Below, in pieces: positions 42,209 to 50,836 of a stretch of DNA of 62,138 bases; position 1 is the stretch's first letter, and each line of letters begins with the position of its first letter. Origin of the DNA: Labrys sp. WJW (lineage in GTDB: Bacteria > Pseudomonadota > Alphaproteobacteria > Rhizobiales > Labraceae); assembly GCF_001676615.1 (NCBI RefSeq), contig NZ_LYXZ01000060.1, positions 1 to 62,138 of the forward strand. Direction: 5' to 3'. The notes under the pieces are model-generated. The model searched no databases and was not told the DNA's origin. It saw only the letters and a program-made list of their open reading frames with translations. The translations under genes and the position numbers were made by a program.

Positions 42209-43090
42209 ATGACCTTTTTTCTCGAAACCCTGATCGGCGGTCTCCTCGCCGGCGTGATGTATGGCCTGGTCGCGATCGGCTTCGTGCTGATCTACAAGGC
42301 TTCCGGCGTCTTCAATTTCGCGCAAGGGTCCATGCTCCTGTTCGCCACGCTCACTTTCGTGACGCTGGTCGAGCGCGAGGTGCCGTTCTGGGCCGCGATC
42401 CTGCTGACCGTCGCGGTGATGGTTTTTGGTGCGGTGCTGATCGAGCGCCTGGTCCTGCGACCCCTGGTCAATCGCGATGCGTTGACCCTGTTCATGGCGA
42501 CCCTCGGCCTCACCTTCGTGATCGAGGGGCTGGCGCAATTGCTGATGGGTTCGGACGTGCACATGCTCGACCTAGGCATCGACGACGTGCCGATCTCCGT
42601 TGCCGGCCTCTCGATCAGTCAGTTCGATCTCTTCGTCTCCGGCGGAGCCCTCGTCCTGGTCGTCGCGCTTTCCATCCTGTTCGATCGTACCCGCATGGGC
42701 ATTTCGCTCAGGGCCGTCGCCGACGACACGCTTGCCGCCCAGTCGATCGGCATCCGCCTGCCGGCGATCTGGCGCATCGTCTGGAGCGTGGCCGGCATCG
42801 TTGCTCTGGTCGCAGGCCTGGTCTGGGGCGCCCGCCAGGGCGTGCAATATTCGCTGTCACTGGTGACGCTGAAGGCCCTGCCGGTGCTGATCATCGGCGG
42901 CTTCTCCTCCGTGCCGGGCGCCATCGTCGGTGGCCTTCTCGTGGGTGCCGCCGAAGCCCTGGCCGACATCTATCTGGGGCCGCTGCTGCAGGGCAGCGTG
43001 TCGACCTGGTTTGCCTATATCCTCGCCGTGGCCTTCCTGCTGGTGCGTCCGGCCGGGCTGTTCGGCGACCGTGCCATCGAAAGGGTCTAG
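42209..43090 (+). CDS. Liv-type ABC importer permease, LivH (second system)
   Basis: 293 residues, eight helices. LLAGVMYGLVAIGFVLIYKASGVFNFAQGSMLLFATLTFV is the LivH N-terminal signature. GISLRAVADDTLAAQSIGIRLPAIWRIVWSVAG forms the ATPase contact loop, and GFSSVPGAIVGGLLVGAAEALADIYLG the last domain. ATG 42209 removes 17 non-conserved residues of the longer frame. Two bases separate it from livM. Confidence 0.9.
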   Translation: MTFFLETLIGGLLAGVMYGLVAIGFVLIYKASGVFNFAQGSMLLFATLTFVTLVEREVPFWAAILLTVAVMVFGAVLIERLVLRPLVNRDALTLFMATLGLTFVIEGLAQLLMGSDVHMLDLGIDDVPISVAGLSISQFDLFVSGGALVLVVALSILFDRTRMGISLRAVADDTLAAQSIGIRLPAIWRIVWSVAGIVALVAGLVWGARQGVQYSLSLVTLKALPVLIIGGFSSVPGAIVGGLLVGAAEALADIYLGPLLQGSVSTWFAYILAVAFLLVRPAGLFGDRAIERV

Positions 43091-43092
43091 CG

Positions 43093-44163
43093 ATGTCCCT
43101 CCTATCGCAATCCGGCGAAGGCCTCGTCCTGTCGCAGGGCCGCAGCCTCAATCCCCGCTTCTTCGCCATCGCCGGCGTGCTGGCGGCCGCCTTCGTGGTC
43201 GTGCCCCTTATCGCCAGCGATTACTGGCTGTCCTCCATCATCATCCCCACCATCGTGATGGGGGTGGCGGGCCTCGGCCTCAACCTCCTGATGGGCTATA
43301 CCGGGCTGGTGTCGCTCGGCTCGGCCGCCTTCATGTCGGTCGGCGCCTTCGCCAGCTACAATCTCCTGTTGCGCGCACCGTTCCTGCCGCTGCCGGTCGT
43401 GCTGGTGCTGGCAGGCCTGATCGCGGCTCTGGCCGGCATCGTCTTCGGCCTGCCGAGCCTGCGCATCAAGGGCTTCTATCTCGGTGCCTCGACGCTGGGG
43501 GCGCAGTTCTTCTTCGAATGGCTGTTCACCAACTACAACTGGTTTTCGAACGGCAGCCAGTCGCTCACCATTTCCGCGCCGCGGCTACAGATCCTCGGCC
43601 ATGATCTCAGCTCGGCTACCGGGCGCTATCTCCTCGTGGCGGTGACGGCGGCGGCACTGATCGCCTTCGCCCATGCGGTGGTGAAGAGCCGTGTCGGGCG
43701 CGAGTGGATGACGATCCGCGACATGGACACGGCCGCCTCGGTGATCGGCATCCACGTCGCCAGCCGCAAGCTCCTTTCCTTTGCCATCAGCTCCTTCGTC
43801 TGCGGCATCGCCGGGGCGCTCTGGGCCTTCGGCTATCTCGGCACGGCGGATGCCCACGCCTTCAACCTGGACAAGTCCTTCCAGGTGCTGTTCATCGTGC
43901 TGATCGGCGGCACCGCCACCCTGGCCGGCAATTTCCTCGGCGCGGCCTTCATCGTGCTGATGCCGATCCTGCTCGACCGCCTCGCCCCGCTCACCGGCCT
44001 GCAGTTCCTGGCCGACCAGGGTGCACTCGCCAATATCCAGCACATCATCTTCGGCGTGATCATCATCGCGCTGCTGATCAAGGAGCCCGATGGTCTCGCC
44101 CGCCTGGTGAGGCGTATCCGCTTGCCGCGGCGGCGGCCGGCAGCCGCTGTAACCGGGGACTGA
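43093..44163 (+). CDS. Liv-type ABC importer permease, LivM (second system)
   Basis: 356 residues, about ten helices. It shows GVAGLGLNLLMGYTGLVSLGSAAFMSVGAFASY, then GLPSLRIKGFYLGASTLGAQFFFEWLF and REWMTIRDMDTAASVIGIHVASRKLLSFAISSFVCGIAGALWAFGYLG, all LivM hallmarks. The C-terminal LIKEPDGLARLVRRIR tail is also typical. It is followed after ~100 bases by the binding-protein gene. Confidence 0.9.
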   Translation: MSLLSQSGEGLVLSQGRSLNPRFFAIAGVLAAAFVVVPLIASDYWLSSIIIPTIVMGVAGLGLNLLMGYTGLVSLGSAAFMSVGAFASYNLLLRAPFLPLPVVLVLAGLIAALAGIVFGLPSLRIKGFYLGASTLGAQFFFEWLFTNYNWFSNGSQSLTISAPRLQILGHDLSSATGRYLLVAVTAAALIAFAHAVVKSRVGREWMTIRDMDTAASVIGIHVASRKLLSFAISSFVCGIAGALWAFGYLGTADAHAFNLDKSFQVLFIVLIGGTATLAGNFLGAAFIVLMPILLDRLAPLTGLQFLADQGALANIQHIIFGVIIIALLIKEPDGLARLVRRIRLPRRRPAAAVTGD

Positions 44164-44265
44164 ACAAGCCTTCCCAACAAAACTGCCTCCCGGAACAGCG
44201 GAAGCGTTTTCCGCCGACGGGAGAGCTTTGCCCTCGAACATCCCAACCGAATGGAGACGAACCGG

Positions 44266-45609
44266 ATGTCACCCTCCCTCCTCAAGGCCCTCGCGCTGGC
44301 GACAGGGCTCGGCCTGGCCGCTCTAGCGGTCGCCGGCCCGGCCATGGCCCAGGACCACAAGAACGAGCAGCTCTATCCGCTCTTCACCTATCGCACCGGT
44401 CCCTATGCGCCCTCCTTCATTCCCTTCGGCGCCGGCAACCGGGACTACCTGACCTATATCAACGAGGTCGAGGGCGGGGTCGACGGCGTCAAGATCCTGA
44501 TCCAGGAATGCGAGACCGCCTATACGATCGAACGTGGCATCGAATGCTACGAGCGCTACAAGAACGGCTATGACGGCGCGCCGACGGCGGCGATCTATCC
44601 CCATTCGAGTGGCCTGGACGTGGCCCTCACCGACAAGGCGCGCATCGACAAGGTGCCGATCGTCTCGCCCGGCGGCGGCCAGAACATCGCCACCGACGGG
44701 CGGGTCTTCCCCTATCAATATCCGCTGATCTTCGACTATTGGAGCGAAGCCCAGATCATCGTCGACTACATCGCCCAGAAGTCAGGCGGCTACGACAAGC
44801 TCAAGGGCGTCAAGATCGCCACGCTCTATCACGACTCCGGCTATGGCCGCGACACGATCGAGCCGCTCGGCATCCTCGCCAAGAAATACGGCTTCACCGA
44901 TATCCAGATCCCGGTGCCTCATCCCGGCGAGCAGCAGCAGGCGCAATGGCAGCAGATCCGCAGCGCCGGCGCCGACTGGGTGTTCCTGCGCGGCTGGGGC
45001 GTGATGACGCCGGTGGGCATCAAGACGGCCGCGCGCGTGGGGTTCCCGGCGGATCGCATCATCGGCGACATCTGGAGCGGCTCGGAGGACGATGCCCGTC
45101 CGGCCGGCAGCGCCGCCAAGGGCTACCTCGCCGTCTCGGTGTTTCCGCCGGGAACCGACTACGGCATCCTCAAGACGCTGAAGGAAAAGATCGTCGACGC
45201 CGGCAAGAGCGATCTCAAGGACAAGGCCAAGTTCGGCACGGTCTACTACAATTACGGGGTGATCGAGGCGATCACCTTCGTGGAGGCCCTGCGCGTCGGC
45301 CACAAGAAGTTCGGAAACCGCCCCCTCACCGCCGAGGAAGGCCGCTGGGCCCTGGAAAATCTCAATATCGATGACAAGCGCATCGCCGAACTGGGAGCCC
45401 AGGGGCTGATCTCGCCGCTGAAGACCTCGCCGGCGAACCACAAGGGCGAGACCGTCGCGGCCAAGATCATCCAGTGGGACGGCAAGTCCTGGAATACGCT
45501 GACCGACTGGATCAAGGCCGATGCCTCGCTCTTTGCCGAGACCATCCGCGCCAAGGCCGCCGCCTATGCCCAGGAGAAGGGCATCACGCCGGTGGCCCAG
45601 ACCAATTGA
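44266..45609 (+). CDS. ABC importer periplasmic substrate-binding protein, LivK type (second system)
   Basis: 447 residues with a signal peptide (1-28, ending AMA-QD). The receptor lacks the usual SGPxA opening and starts LYPLFTYRTGPYAPSFIPFGAGNRDYLTYINEVEGGVDG, a variant seen in aromatic-compound and amide receptors. Later blocks are KVPIVSPGGGQNIATDGRVFPYQYPLIFDYWSEAQIIVDYI and QQQAQWQQIRSAGADWVFLRGWGVM. Start ATG 44266 has GGAG nine bases upstream. It is larger than typical LivK (~370). The ligand is presumably the monooxygenase substrate. Confidence 0.9.
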   Translation: MSPSLLKALALATGLGLAALAVAGPAMAQDHKNEQLYPLFTYRTGPYAPSFIPFGAGNRDYLTYINEVEGGVDGVKILIQECETAYTIERGIECYERYKNGYDGAPTAAIYPHSSGLDVALTDKARIDKVPIVSPGGGQNIATDGRVFPYQYPLIFDYWSEAQIIVDYIAQKSGGYDKLKGVKIATLYHDSGYGRDTIEPLGILAKKYGFTDIQIPVPHPGEQQQAQWQQIRSAGADWVFLRGWGVMTPVGIKTAARVGFPADRIIGDIWSGSEDDARPAGSAAKGYLAVSVFPPGTDYGILKTLKEKIVDAGKSDLKDKAKFGTVYYNYGVIEAITFVEALRVGHKKFGNRPLTAEEGRWALENLNIDDKRIAELGAQGLISPLKTSPANHKGETVAAKIIQWDGKSWNTLTDWIKADASLFAETIRAKAAAYAQEKGITPVAQTN

Positions 45610-45667
45610 GCGGGGCCGGGCCAGCCCGGACACGTTTTGGATTTGATCCATAACGGAAAAGCACAGA

Positions 45668-45757
45668 CCTTTGTCATGCCCGGGCCTGACCCGGGCATCC
45701 AGAACCCCTGGCCAAAAGCTCGCTGGATTGCCGGGTCAAGCCCGGCAATGACAAAGG
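45668..45757. repeat. 35-bp inverted-pair repeat, copy 1
   Basis: Left arm 45668-45702 (CCTTTGTCATGCCCGGGCC...) and right arm 45723-45757 (...CAATGACAAAGG) are inverted relatives. Each has a central hairpin, GCCCGGGCCTGACCCGGGC on the left and TTGCCGGGTCAAGCCCGGCA on the right. It lies between livK and livF of the second Liv system. Another copy in opposite orientation is at 48729-48828. Confidence 0.8.
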
Positions 45758-45822
45758 TCGCGTTGTCTGGGGAATGGCGACGCTCGACACGACGGCGGAT
45801 ACCGCCCTTTGGGAGACCTACG

Positions 45823-46590
45823 ATGAGCCAGCCATCCGCACTGCTGCGCGCGAGCGGCTTCCTCGATGTCGCGAGCATCGAGGTGCATTACCAGGCGATC
45901 CTGGCAGTCAGGGACGTGTCCCTCACCGTCGGTGAGGGCGCCGTGGTCGCGCTGCTCGGCGCCAATGGTGCGGGCAAGTCGACCACGCTGAAGGCGATCT
46001 CCAACCTGCTTGGGCCGGAACGGGGTACCGTCACACGCGGCAGCATCAGCTGGAGGGGTGAGCCGGTCAACCGCCTCACCCCGGCCGTCCTCGTGGCACG
46101 CGGCGTGGTGCAGGTGCTGGAGGGACGCCACTGCTTTCCCCAGCTGACGATCGAGGAGAATCTTCTCTCCGGTGCCTTTCTGCGCCGCCCCGGCCGGCGG
46201 CAGATCGCGCAGGATCTCGAGCAGATCTACGCCTGGTTCCCCCGCCTGAAGCACAAGCGCCGGACCAAGGCCGGCCTGACCTCCGGCGGCGAACAGCAGA
46301 TGGCGGCCATCGGGCGGGCTTTGATGACCAAGCCCAGGCTGGTGCTGCTCGACGAGCCGTCGATGGGCCTCGCACCGATCGTGGTGCAGGAGATCTTTGA
46401 GATCATCCGCACCCTCAATCGCGAGCAGGGCGTGAGCTTCCTGGTGGCCGAACAGAACGCCGCGCTGGCCCTGCGCCATGCCGATCACGGCTATATTCTC
46501 GAAAACGGCCGGGTCGCCGCTTCGGGACCGGCCGCCGAGCTCGCAGCACGCGAGGACGTGAAGGCCTTCTATCTCGGTGGCACCAAATGA
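45823..46590 (+). CDS. Liv-type ABC importer ATPase, LivF (second system)
   Basis: 255 residues with Walker A GANGAGKSTT, the LivF block GVVQVLEGRHCFPQLTIEENLLSGAF, signature LTSGGEQQM, Walker B LVLLDEPSMGLAP and H-loop AEQNAALAL. ATG 45823 has GGGAG seven bases upstream; the longer frame upstream reads through the repeat and is not coding. It is the last gene of the LLM-livG-livH-livM-livK-livF series. Confidence 0.9.
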   Translation: MSQPSALLRASGFLDVASIEVHYQAILAVRDVSLTVGEGAVVALLGANGAGKSTTLKAISNLLGPERGTVTRGSISWRGEPVNRLTPAVLVARGVVQVLEGRHCFPQLTIEENLLSGAFLRRPGRRQIAQDLEQIYAWFPRLKHKRRTKAGLTSGGEQQMAAIGRALMTKPRLVLLDEPSMGLAPIVVQEIFEIIRTLNREQGVSFLVAEQNAALALRHADHGYILENGRVAASGPAAELAAREDVKAFYLGGTK

Positions 46591-46605
46591 AATCCGCGGG
46601 TATTT

Positions 46606-46687
46606 CTGGGACCGCCAGCATCTTGCTGGCTCTTTCTACCGTCAGGCGCGGTGGTTCCAAGGGCCAGCAGGATGCTGGCGGTCCCAG
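46606..46687. repeat. Paired-hairpin intergenic element, copy 5
   Basis: Outer arms CTGGGACCGCCAGCA and TGCTGGCGGTCCCAG are perfect inverted copies. Each arm has an internal CCAGCA...TGCTGG-type hairpin. It follows livF by 16 bases and could end or stabilise that transcript. Confidence 0.75.
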
Positions 46688-46735
46688 GCTCACCTCGCCG
46701 CCGCTCCACTCGTCAGACCATTACCCATCTACCGC

Positions 46736-46785
46736 TTGACAGCCTGCCGAAAACTTGGCCTAACTGGTCTGCTGGCTGGTCCAGT
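46736..46785 (+). promoter_or_regulatory. Candidate promoter/operator of the GntR gene
   Basis: TTGACA (46736-46741) is a consensus -35. A weak -10 (CCTAAC 46759 or TAACTG 46761) follows at 17-19 bases. ACTGGTC and GTCCAGT (46763-46769, 46779-46785) form a near-perfect inverted repeat just downstream, positioned to block initiation, as expected for autoregulation by a GntR protein. Confidence 0.4.
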
Positions 46786-46823
46786 AGATCAGATGTCGAG
46801 CATCGTTCCCAAGCGCCTTTCCG

Positions 46824-47585
46824 ATGAACCTGCCCACTGCCCTTTCGGTGTTCGAACGCGTGCCCGAGCTGCGCCACGGCGTGATCCGGCGCAATGTGCG
46901 CGAACTCGTCGCCGACAAGATCGCCTCCCTGATCGCCGCGGGCATGCTGCAGGTCGGTGAGGCCCTGCCGAGCGAGCGCGATCTTGCCGTGGCCCTGCAG
47001 GTCAGCCGCGAGACGGTGCGCGGGGCGCTGCAGATCCTGGCGGCGCGCGACATCATCGCCATCTCGCAAGGGGCTCGCACCCGCGTGCTCAGCGCGGAGG
47101 TCGGTGCGCTGGCGATCGGTGTGCGCGAGCCGAAACTGATCAACAGCTATGAGATCGAGGCTATCCATGCCGCCCGCCTGCTGGTGGAGCGCCCGGTGGT
47201 CGAGGAGGCGGCGCGACGGATCGATGACGAGACCCTGGCCATGCTCGACGCTTCGCTGGACACACAGCGCGAGGCGCTCGACGATCCCGTTCGCTTCCTG
47301 ATCTGCGACCGCGAGTTCCATGTCGCGATCTATCGGGCTTGCGGCAACGACCTGCTCGCCGACTTCGTCATCGATCTCTATTTCTATGCCATGGCGCATC
47401 GGCGCAAGGCCGTGTCGCGGCCCGGCGCGATCGCCCAGAGCTGCCAGGACCATGCCGCCATCCTGGCGGGGCTGCATGCCCGGGATCCCGAGGCCGTCGT
47501 AGAGGCTTTCGGTATTCATCTCGATCGGATCTATGCCAGCACGCGCTCCATCCTGGAGGAGGAGGCCGCGTTGCCGCAAGCGTGA
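46824..47585 (+). CDS. GntR-family regulator with FCD domain
   Basis: 253 residues. The winged helix reads VADKIASLIAAGMLQVGEALPSERDLAVALQVSRETVRGALQILAARDIIAISQGARTRV (about 28-88). The all-helical FCD effector domain follows, with its metal/ligand residues visible as an Asp (about 160), HVAIY (about 166-170), H-A-A-I (about 215) and FGIH (about 231-234). FCD regulators sense sugars, sugar acids or organic acids. It lies 98 bases before a sugar ABC importer operon on the same strand and presumably controls it. Confidence 0.9.
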   Translation: MNLPTALSVFERVPELRHGVIRRNVRELVADKIASLIAAGMLQVGEALPSERDLAVALQVSRETVRGALQILAARDIIAISQGARTRVLSAEVGALAIGVREPKLINSYEIEAIHAARLLVERPVVEEAARRIDDETLAMLDASLDTQREALDDPVRFLICDREFHVAIYRACGNDLLADFVIDLYFYAMAHRRKAVSRPGAIAQSCQDHAAILAGLHARDPEAVVEAFGIHLDRIYASTRSILEEEAALPQA

Positions 47586-47683
47586 AACGGACCCGTGAAA
47601 GAAGGTCCGGTTTCCAAGACAAAGAGCCTGTAACGGCCGGAAGAGAACCATTGGAGCCGCCCGAGGGCGGGAGGGAGGACAAC

Positions 47684-48667
47684 ATGAAGAGAAGAACGTT
47701 CCTGCAGCTTGCCGCCGGCGCTGCTTTGGCCGGTACAGGCAGCCTCGGCTTCCAGCCGGCACGGGCCGCCGGCAAGGATATCGTCTATCTGACGCCGGGT
47801 CTCGACCTGCCGTTCTGGCGCTATCTTGCCAAGGGCGTCGAATCCGCCGCCAAGGCCAAGGGCTATGGTTTCCAGGCGCTCGACTCCCACAACAGCCCGC
47901 AGACACAGCTGCAGAACGCCCAGGACTCGATCGCCAAGGGCGTGGCGGGCATCGTGATCTCGCCCACCGATTCCTCCACCGCCCCGAGCGTGCTGGCGCT
48001 GGCCGCCAAGACCGGAATCCCGGTGGTGATCGGCGATATCGGCACCAATAGCGGCGACTACGCCTCCTTCATCATCTCCAACAACTATGACGGCGCCAAG
48101 GGTGTCGGCGAGGCGTTGGCTGCCGCGCTCAAGGCCAAGGGTTGGGAAGGCGGCTCCGTCGGCCTCATCACCATCTCTCAGGCCCGCAAGAACGGCCAGG
48201 CCCGCACCAAGGGCTTCCGGGACGGCCTTGCGGCCGGCGGCTGGACTGGCAAGGAGGCGGGGCTGCAGCAGATGCAATCCTATACGACCGACGAGACCTT
48301 CAAGTTCACCCAGGACATGCTCACCGCCAATCCGGACATGCGCGGCCTGTTCATCCAGACCGACCAGCCGGCCCTGGGGGCGCTGCGCGCCATCAAGGCG
48401 GCCCGGCGCGGCTCCGACCTGCTGGTCGCGGCCTTCGACGGCATCCCCGAATTCGTCGATCTCCTCAAGTCCAAGCAGATCGTCGCTTCCGGCATGCAGC
48501 AGCCTTATCTGATGGGCCAGAAGTCGGGCGAAGCGCTGCTGGCCAAGCTCGCCGGCGGCAGTGTCGAGAAGGAAGTCTCGGTGCCGATCCTGGTGGTGAC
48601 CAGCGAGAACATCGACAAGGAGCTTCCGATTGTGAAGGAGACCGTGTTCGCCAATGAGATGAAGTGA
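47684..48667 (+). CDS. Sugar ABC importer periplasmic binding protein (RbsB-like), Tat signal
   Basis: 327 residues of the periplasmic-binding-protein-4 (ribose-type) family: DIVYLTPGLDLPFWRYLAKGVESAAKAKGYGFQ, then IAKGVAGIVISPTDSSTAPSVLALAAKTGIPVVIGDIG, and LVAAFDGIPEFVDLLKSKQIVASGMQQPYLMGQKSGEALL. The N-terminus KRRTFLQLAAGAALAG is a twin-arginine signal, so it is likely exported folded. ATG 47684 has GGGAGG six bases upstream. First gene of the sugar importer operon. Confidence 0.9.
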   Translation: MKRRTFLQLAAGAALAGTGSLGFQPARAAGKDIVYLTPGLDLPFWRYLAKGVESAAKAKGYGFQALDSHNSPQTQLQNAQDSIAKGVAGIVISPTDSSTAPSVLALAAKTGIPVVIGDIGTNSGDYASFIISNNYDGAKGVGEALAAALKAKGWEGGSVGLITISQARKNGQARTKGFRDGLAAGGWTGKEAGLQQMQSYTTDETFKFTQDMLTANPDMRGLFIQTDQPALGALRAIKAARRGSDLLVAAFDGIPEFVDLLKSKQIVASGMQQPYLMGQKSGEALLAKLAGGSVEKEVSVPILVVTSENIDKELPIVKETVFANEMK

Positions 48668-48728
48668 GCGTTCTTGACGGTGTTGCGGCCGGTTCAATTC
48701 GAGTGCCGCAATGCGGAAGATGGCGCAA

Positions 48729-48828
48729 CCTTTGTCATTGCCGGGCTTGACCCGGCAATCCAGACCACCTTTCGATGTGACAAAGCGGATAGGCTGGATG
48801 CCCGGGGCGAGCCCGGGCATGACAAAGG
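48729..48828. repeat. 35-bp inverted-pair repeat, copy 2
   Basis: Left arm 48729-48763 (CCTTTGTCATTGCCGGGCTT...) and right arm 48794-48828 (CTGGATGCCC...GACAAAGG). The AT-core arm and GC-core arm are swapped relative to the copy at 45668, so the element is inserted in the opposite orientation. It separates the binding-protein gene from the ATPase gene. Confidence 0.8.
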
Positions 48829-48915
48829 GCAGTGCTTCCAATTGGCCGATTTAGACGGTGGAGCCCGGAAAGACATGAAGTCTGGGTTCGGCCACAATAC
48901 CCTCGGATCGATCGT

Positions 48916-50811
48916 ATGAACGTGCAGCCTTCTCCCGCGTCGGCGGAGCCCTTGCTGGTCGCCACCGGCATTGCCAAGACCTTCGACCGCACCCGCGCTC
49001 TGGCGGGGGCCGGCTTCGAACTGCGCGCGGGCGAAGTCCATGGCCTGCTCGGTGCCAATGGCGCCGGCAAGTCGACCCTGTCCAAGGTGATCTCGGGGCA
49101 TGTCAGGCCGGACGAGGGGGACCTCCTCTATCGCGGCCAGTCGGTGCGGCTGCGCTCCACCCGCGATGCGCTCGATAACGGTATCGCCATCGTGATGCAG
49201 GAGACGAGCCTGGTACCGGACCTCAGCGTCGCCGAGAACATCTTCCTGCCCGAACTCGGCCGGCCGGGTCGCTTGTCCTATGCCTCTCTCCATCGGCGCG
49301 GGGCCGAGCTGCTCTCGGTGCTGGGCCAGAGTGACGCCTTGCCTCTCGACGTGGAGGTGCGGCGCCTGTCGGCAGCCCAGCGCCAGCTCGTCGAGATAGC
49401 CAAGGCGCTCGGCGTCAATGCCAAGCTGATCATTTTCGACGAGCCCACCTCGTCATTGAGCCCGAGCGAGGTCGAGCGCCTGTTCGACATCATGGCGCGG
49501 CTCAGGGCGGATGGGCGCGGGCTCGTCTTCGTCTCGCATCGGCTCGAGGAAGTCTTCGCCATCACCGACCGCGTCACCATCATGCGCGAAGGGCGCACGG
49601 TCGCGGCCTCGCTGGCGACCGCCAGCCTGAGCCAGGCCGAACTCATCCGCCACATGGTCGGCCAGGATGTCGGCGCCATCTATGCGCGGGATGCGGACGC
49701 GACGGCCCGGGACGCGCCGATTGCACTGGAGGTCAAGGGATTGGCGACACCGCCTCTGGTGCGTGACGTTTCCTTCCAGGTCCGCCGCGGAGAGATCCTC
49801 GGATTGGGCGGCCTGGTCGGCGCCGGGCGCTCGGAAACCGTGGAGGCGATTTTCGGCCTGAGGCCGCGCAGCGCCGGCACCATCCTCGTCGACGGCAAGC
49901 AAATCGATCCGCGCAAGCCTGCGCAGGCGGTGAGGGCCGGCATCGGCTTCGTGGCCGAGGATCGCCGCACGCAGAACATCGTGCCCGATCTTTCGGTGAA
50001 GGAGAATTTGCTGCTCGCCCATCTCGGCGCCCACCGGGGCTTCGGCGTCGGCTATCGCAGCCGCGAGAAGGCCGTCGATGCACTGCTCAAGAGCCTCGCC
50101 TTGCCGCCGGACCGCCTGCTCGACGCCAACATGCTCAACTTTTCCGGCGGCATGCAGCAGAAGATCATCATCGCGCGCTGGCTGCTGCTCGAGCCGCGCG
50201 TGCTGATCCTCGACGAACCCACCAAGGGCGTGGATATCGGCACGCGCGCCTCGATCTATGCGATCCTGCGCGACATTGCCGCCAAGGGCGTTGCCGTGGT
50301 GGTGGTGTCCTCCGATTTCGAGGAATTGCTGGGGCTCTCGCACCGCATCGTCGTCATCAGTGACGGCTACAGCGTTGCCGACCTGCCCGCCGACCTGCTC
50401 GACGAGGAAAAGCTCACTTTGCTGGCGGCGCCGCGCACCTCGATGGCCCGCAACACCGAAGTCCTGCGCGGGCTGACGGGCGAATGCGGCGGCGCCGGCT
50501 TCTGGGCCCTGATCGACCAGGATCGCCTGATCTGCCTCAACCTCGTCACCGCCGACAAGGCGGCGGATCCGGGCTTTGCGGCGGGCGAGGTAAAGCCGCT
50601 CTCGGCGACCCGCATCGCCGCGGCGCTGGCCGGGCGCGAACCCATCTTCATGCCGGAGCCGGATGGCTCGCGCTCAACTTTGCTCCTGCCGATCGTCAGC
50701 CCCCGCGGGCACGATCTCGGCTGGGTCGGCCTGACCCTGCCGCAGGGTGCCGCCCTGCCATCGCCCGACATCGTCCGCAGCCATGTCGACGAACTCGCTG
50801 CAACGCTCTGA
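48916..50811 (+). CDS. Sugar ABC importer ATPase (RbsA/MglA type) with extra C-terminal GAF-like domain
   Basis: 631 residues. Two ABC domains: the first with Walker A GANGAGKSTL, the signature-loop variant LSAAQRQLVEIAKAL and Walker B LIIFDEPTSSLS; the second with the degenerate Walker A GGLVGAGRSE normal for this family, signature FSGGMQQKI and ILDEPTKGVDIG. RbsA proteins end near residue 500. Here ~126 further residues (506-631) follow, with an alternating pattern ALIDQDRLICLNLV, DPGFAAGEVKPL, LLLPIVSPRGHDLGWVGLTL that looks like a GAF-type sensory fold. The start is ATG 48916; no strong ribosome site is seen. The tail could let the transporter sense a metabolite; inference. Confidence 0.88.
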   Translation: MNVQPSPASAEPLLVATGIAKTFDRTRALAGAGFELRAGEVHGLLGANGAGKSTLSKVISGHVRPDEGDLLYRGQSVRLRSTRDALDNGIAIVMQETSLVPDLSVAENIFLPELGRPGRLSYASLHRRGAELLSVLGQSDALPLDVEVRRLSAAQRQLVEIAKALGVNAKLIIFDEPTSSLSPSEVERLFDIMARLRADGRGLVFVSHRLEEVFAITDRVTIMREGRTVAASLATASLSQAELIRHMVGQDVGAIYARDADATARDAPIALEVKGLATPPLVRDVSFQVRRGEILGLGGLVGAGRSETVEAIFGLRPRSAGTILVDGKQIDPRKPAQAVRAGIGFVAEDRRTQNIVPDLSVKENLLLAHLGAHRGFGVGYRSREKAVDALLKSLALPPDRLLDANMLNFSGGMQQKIIIARWLLLEPRVLILDEPTKGVDIGTRASIYAILRDIAAKGVAVVVVSSDFEELLGLSHRIVVISDGYSVADLPADLLDEEKLTLLAAPRTSMARNTEVLRGLTGECGGAGFWALIDQDRLICLNLVTADKAADPGFAAGEVKPLSATRIAAALAGREPIFMPEPDGSRSTLLLPIVSPRGHDLGWVGLTLPQGAALPSPDIVRSHVDELAATL

Positions 50812-50836
50812 CCTCCCGTTTGCCAAGGACTGCCGC

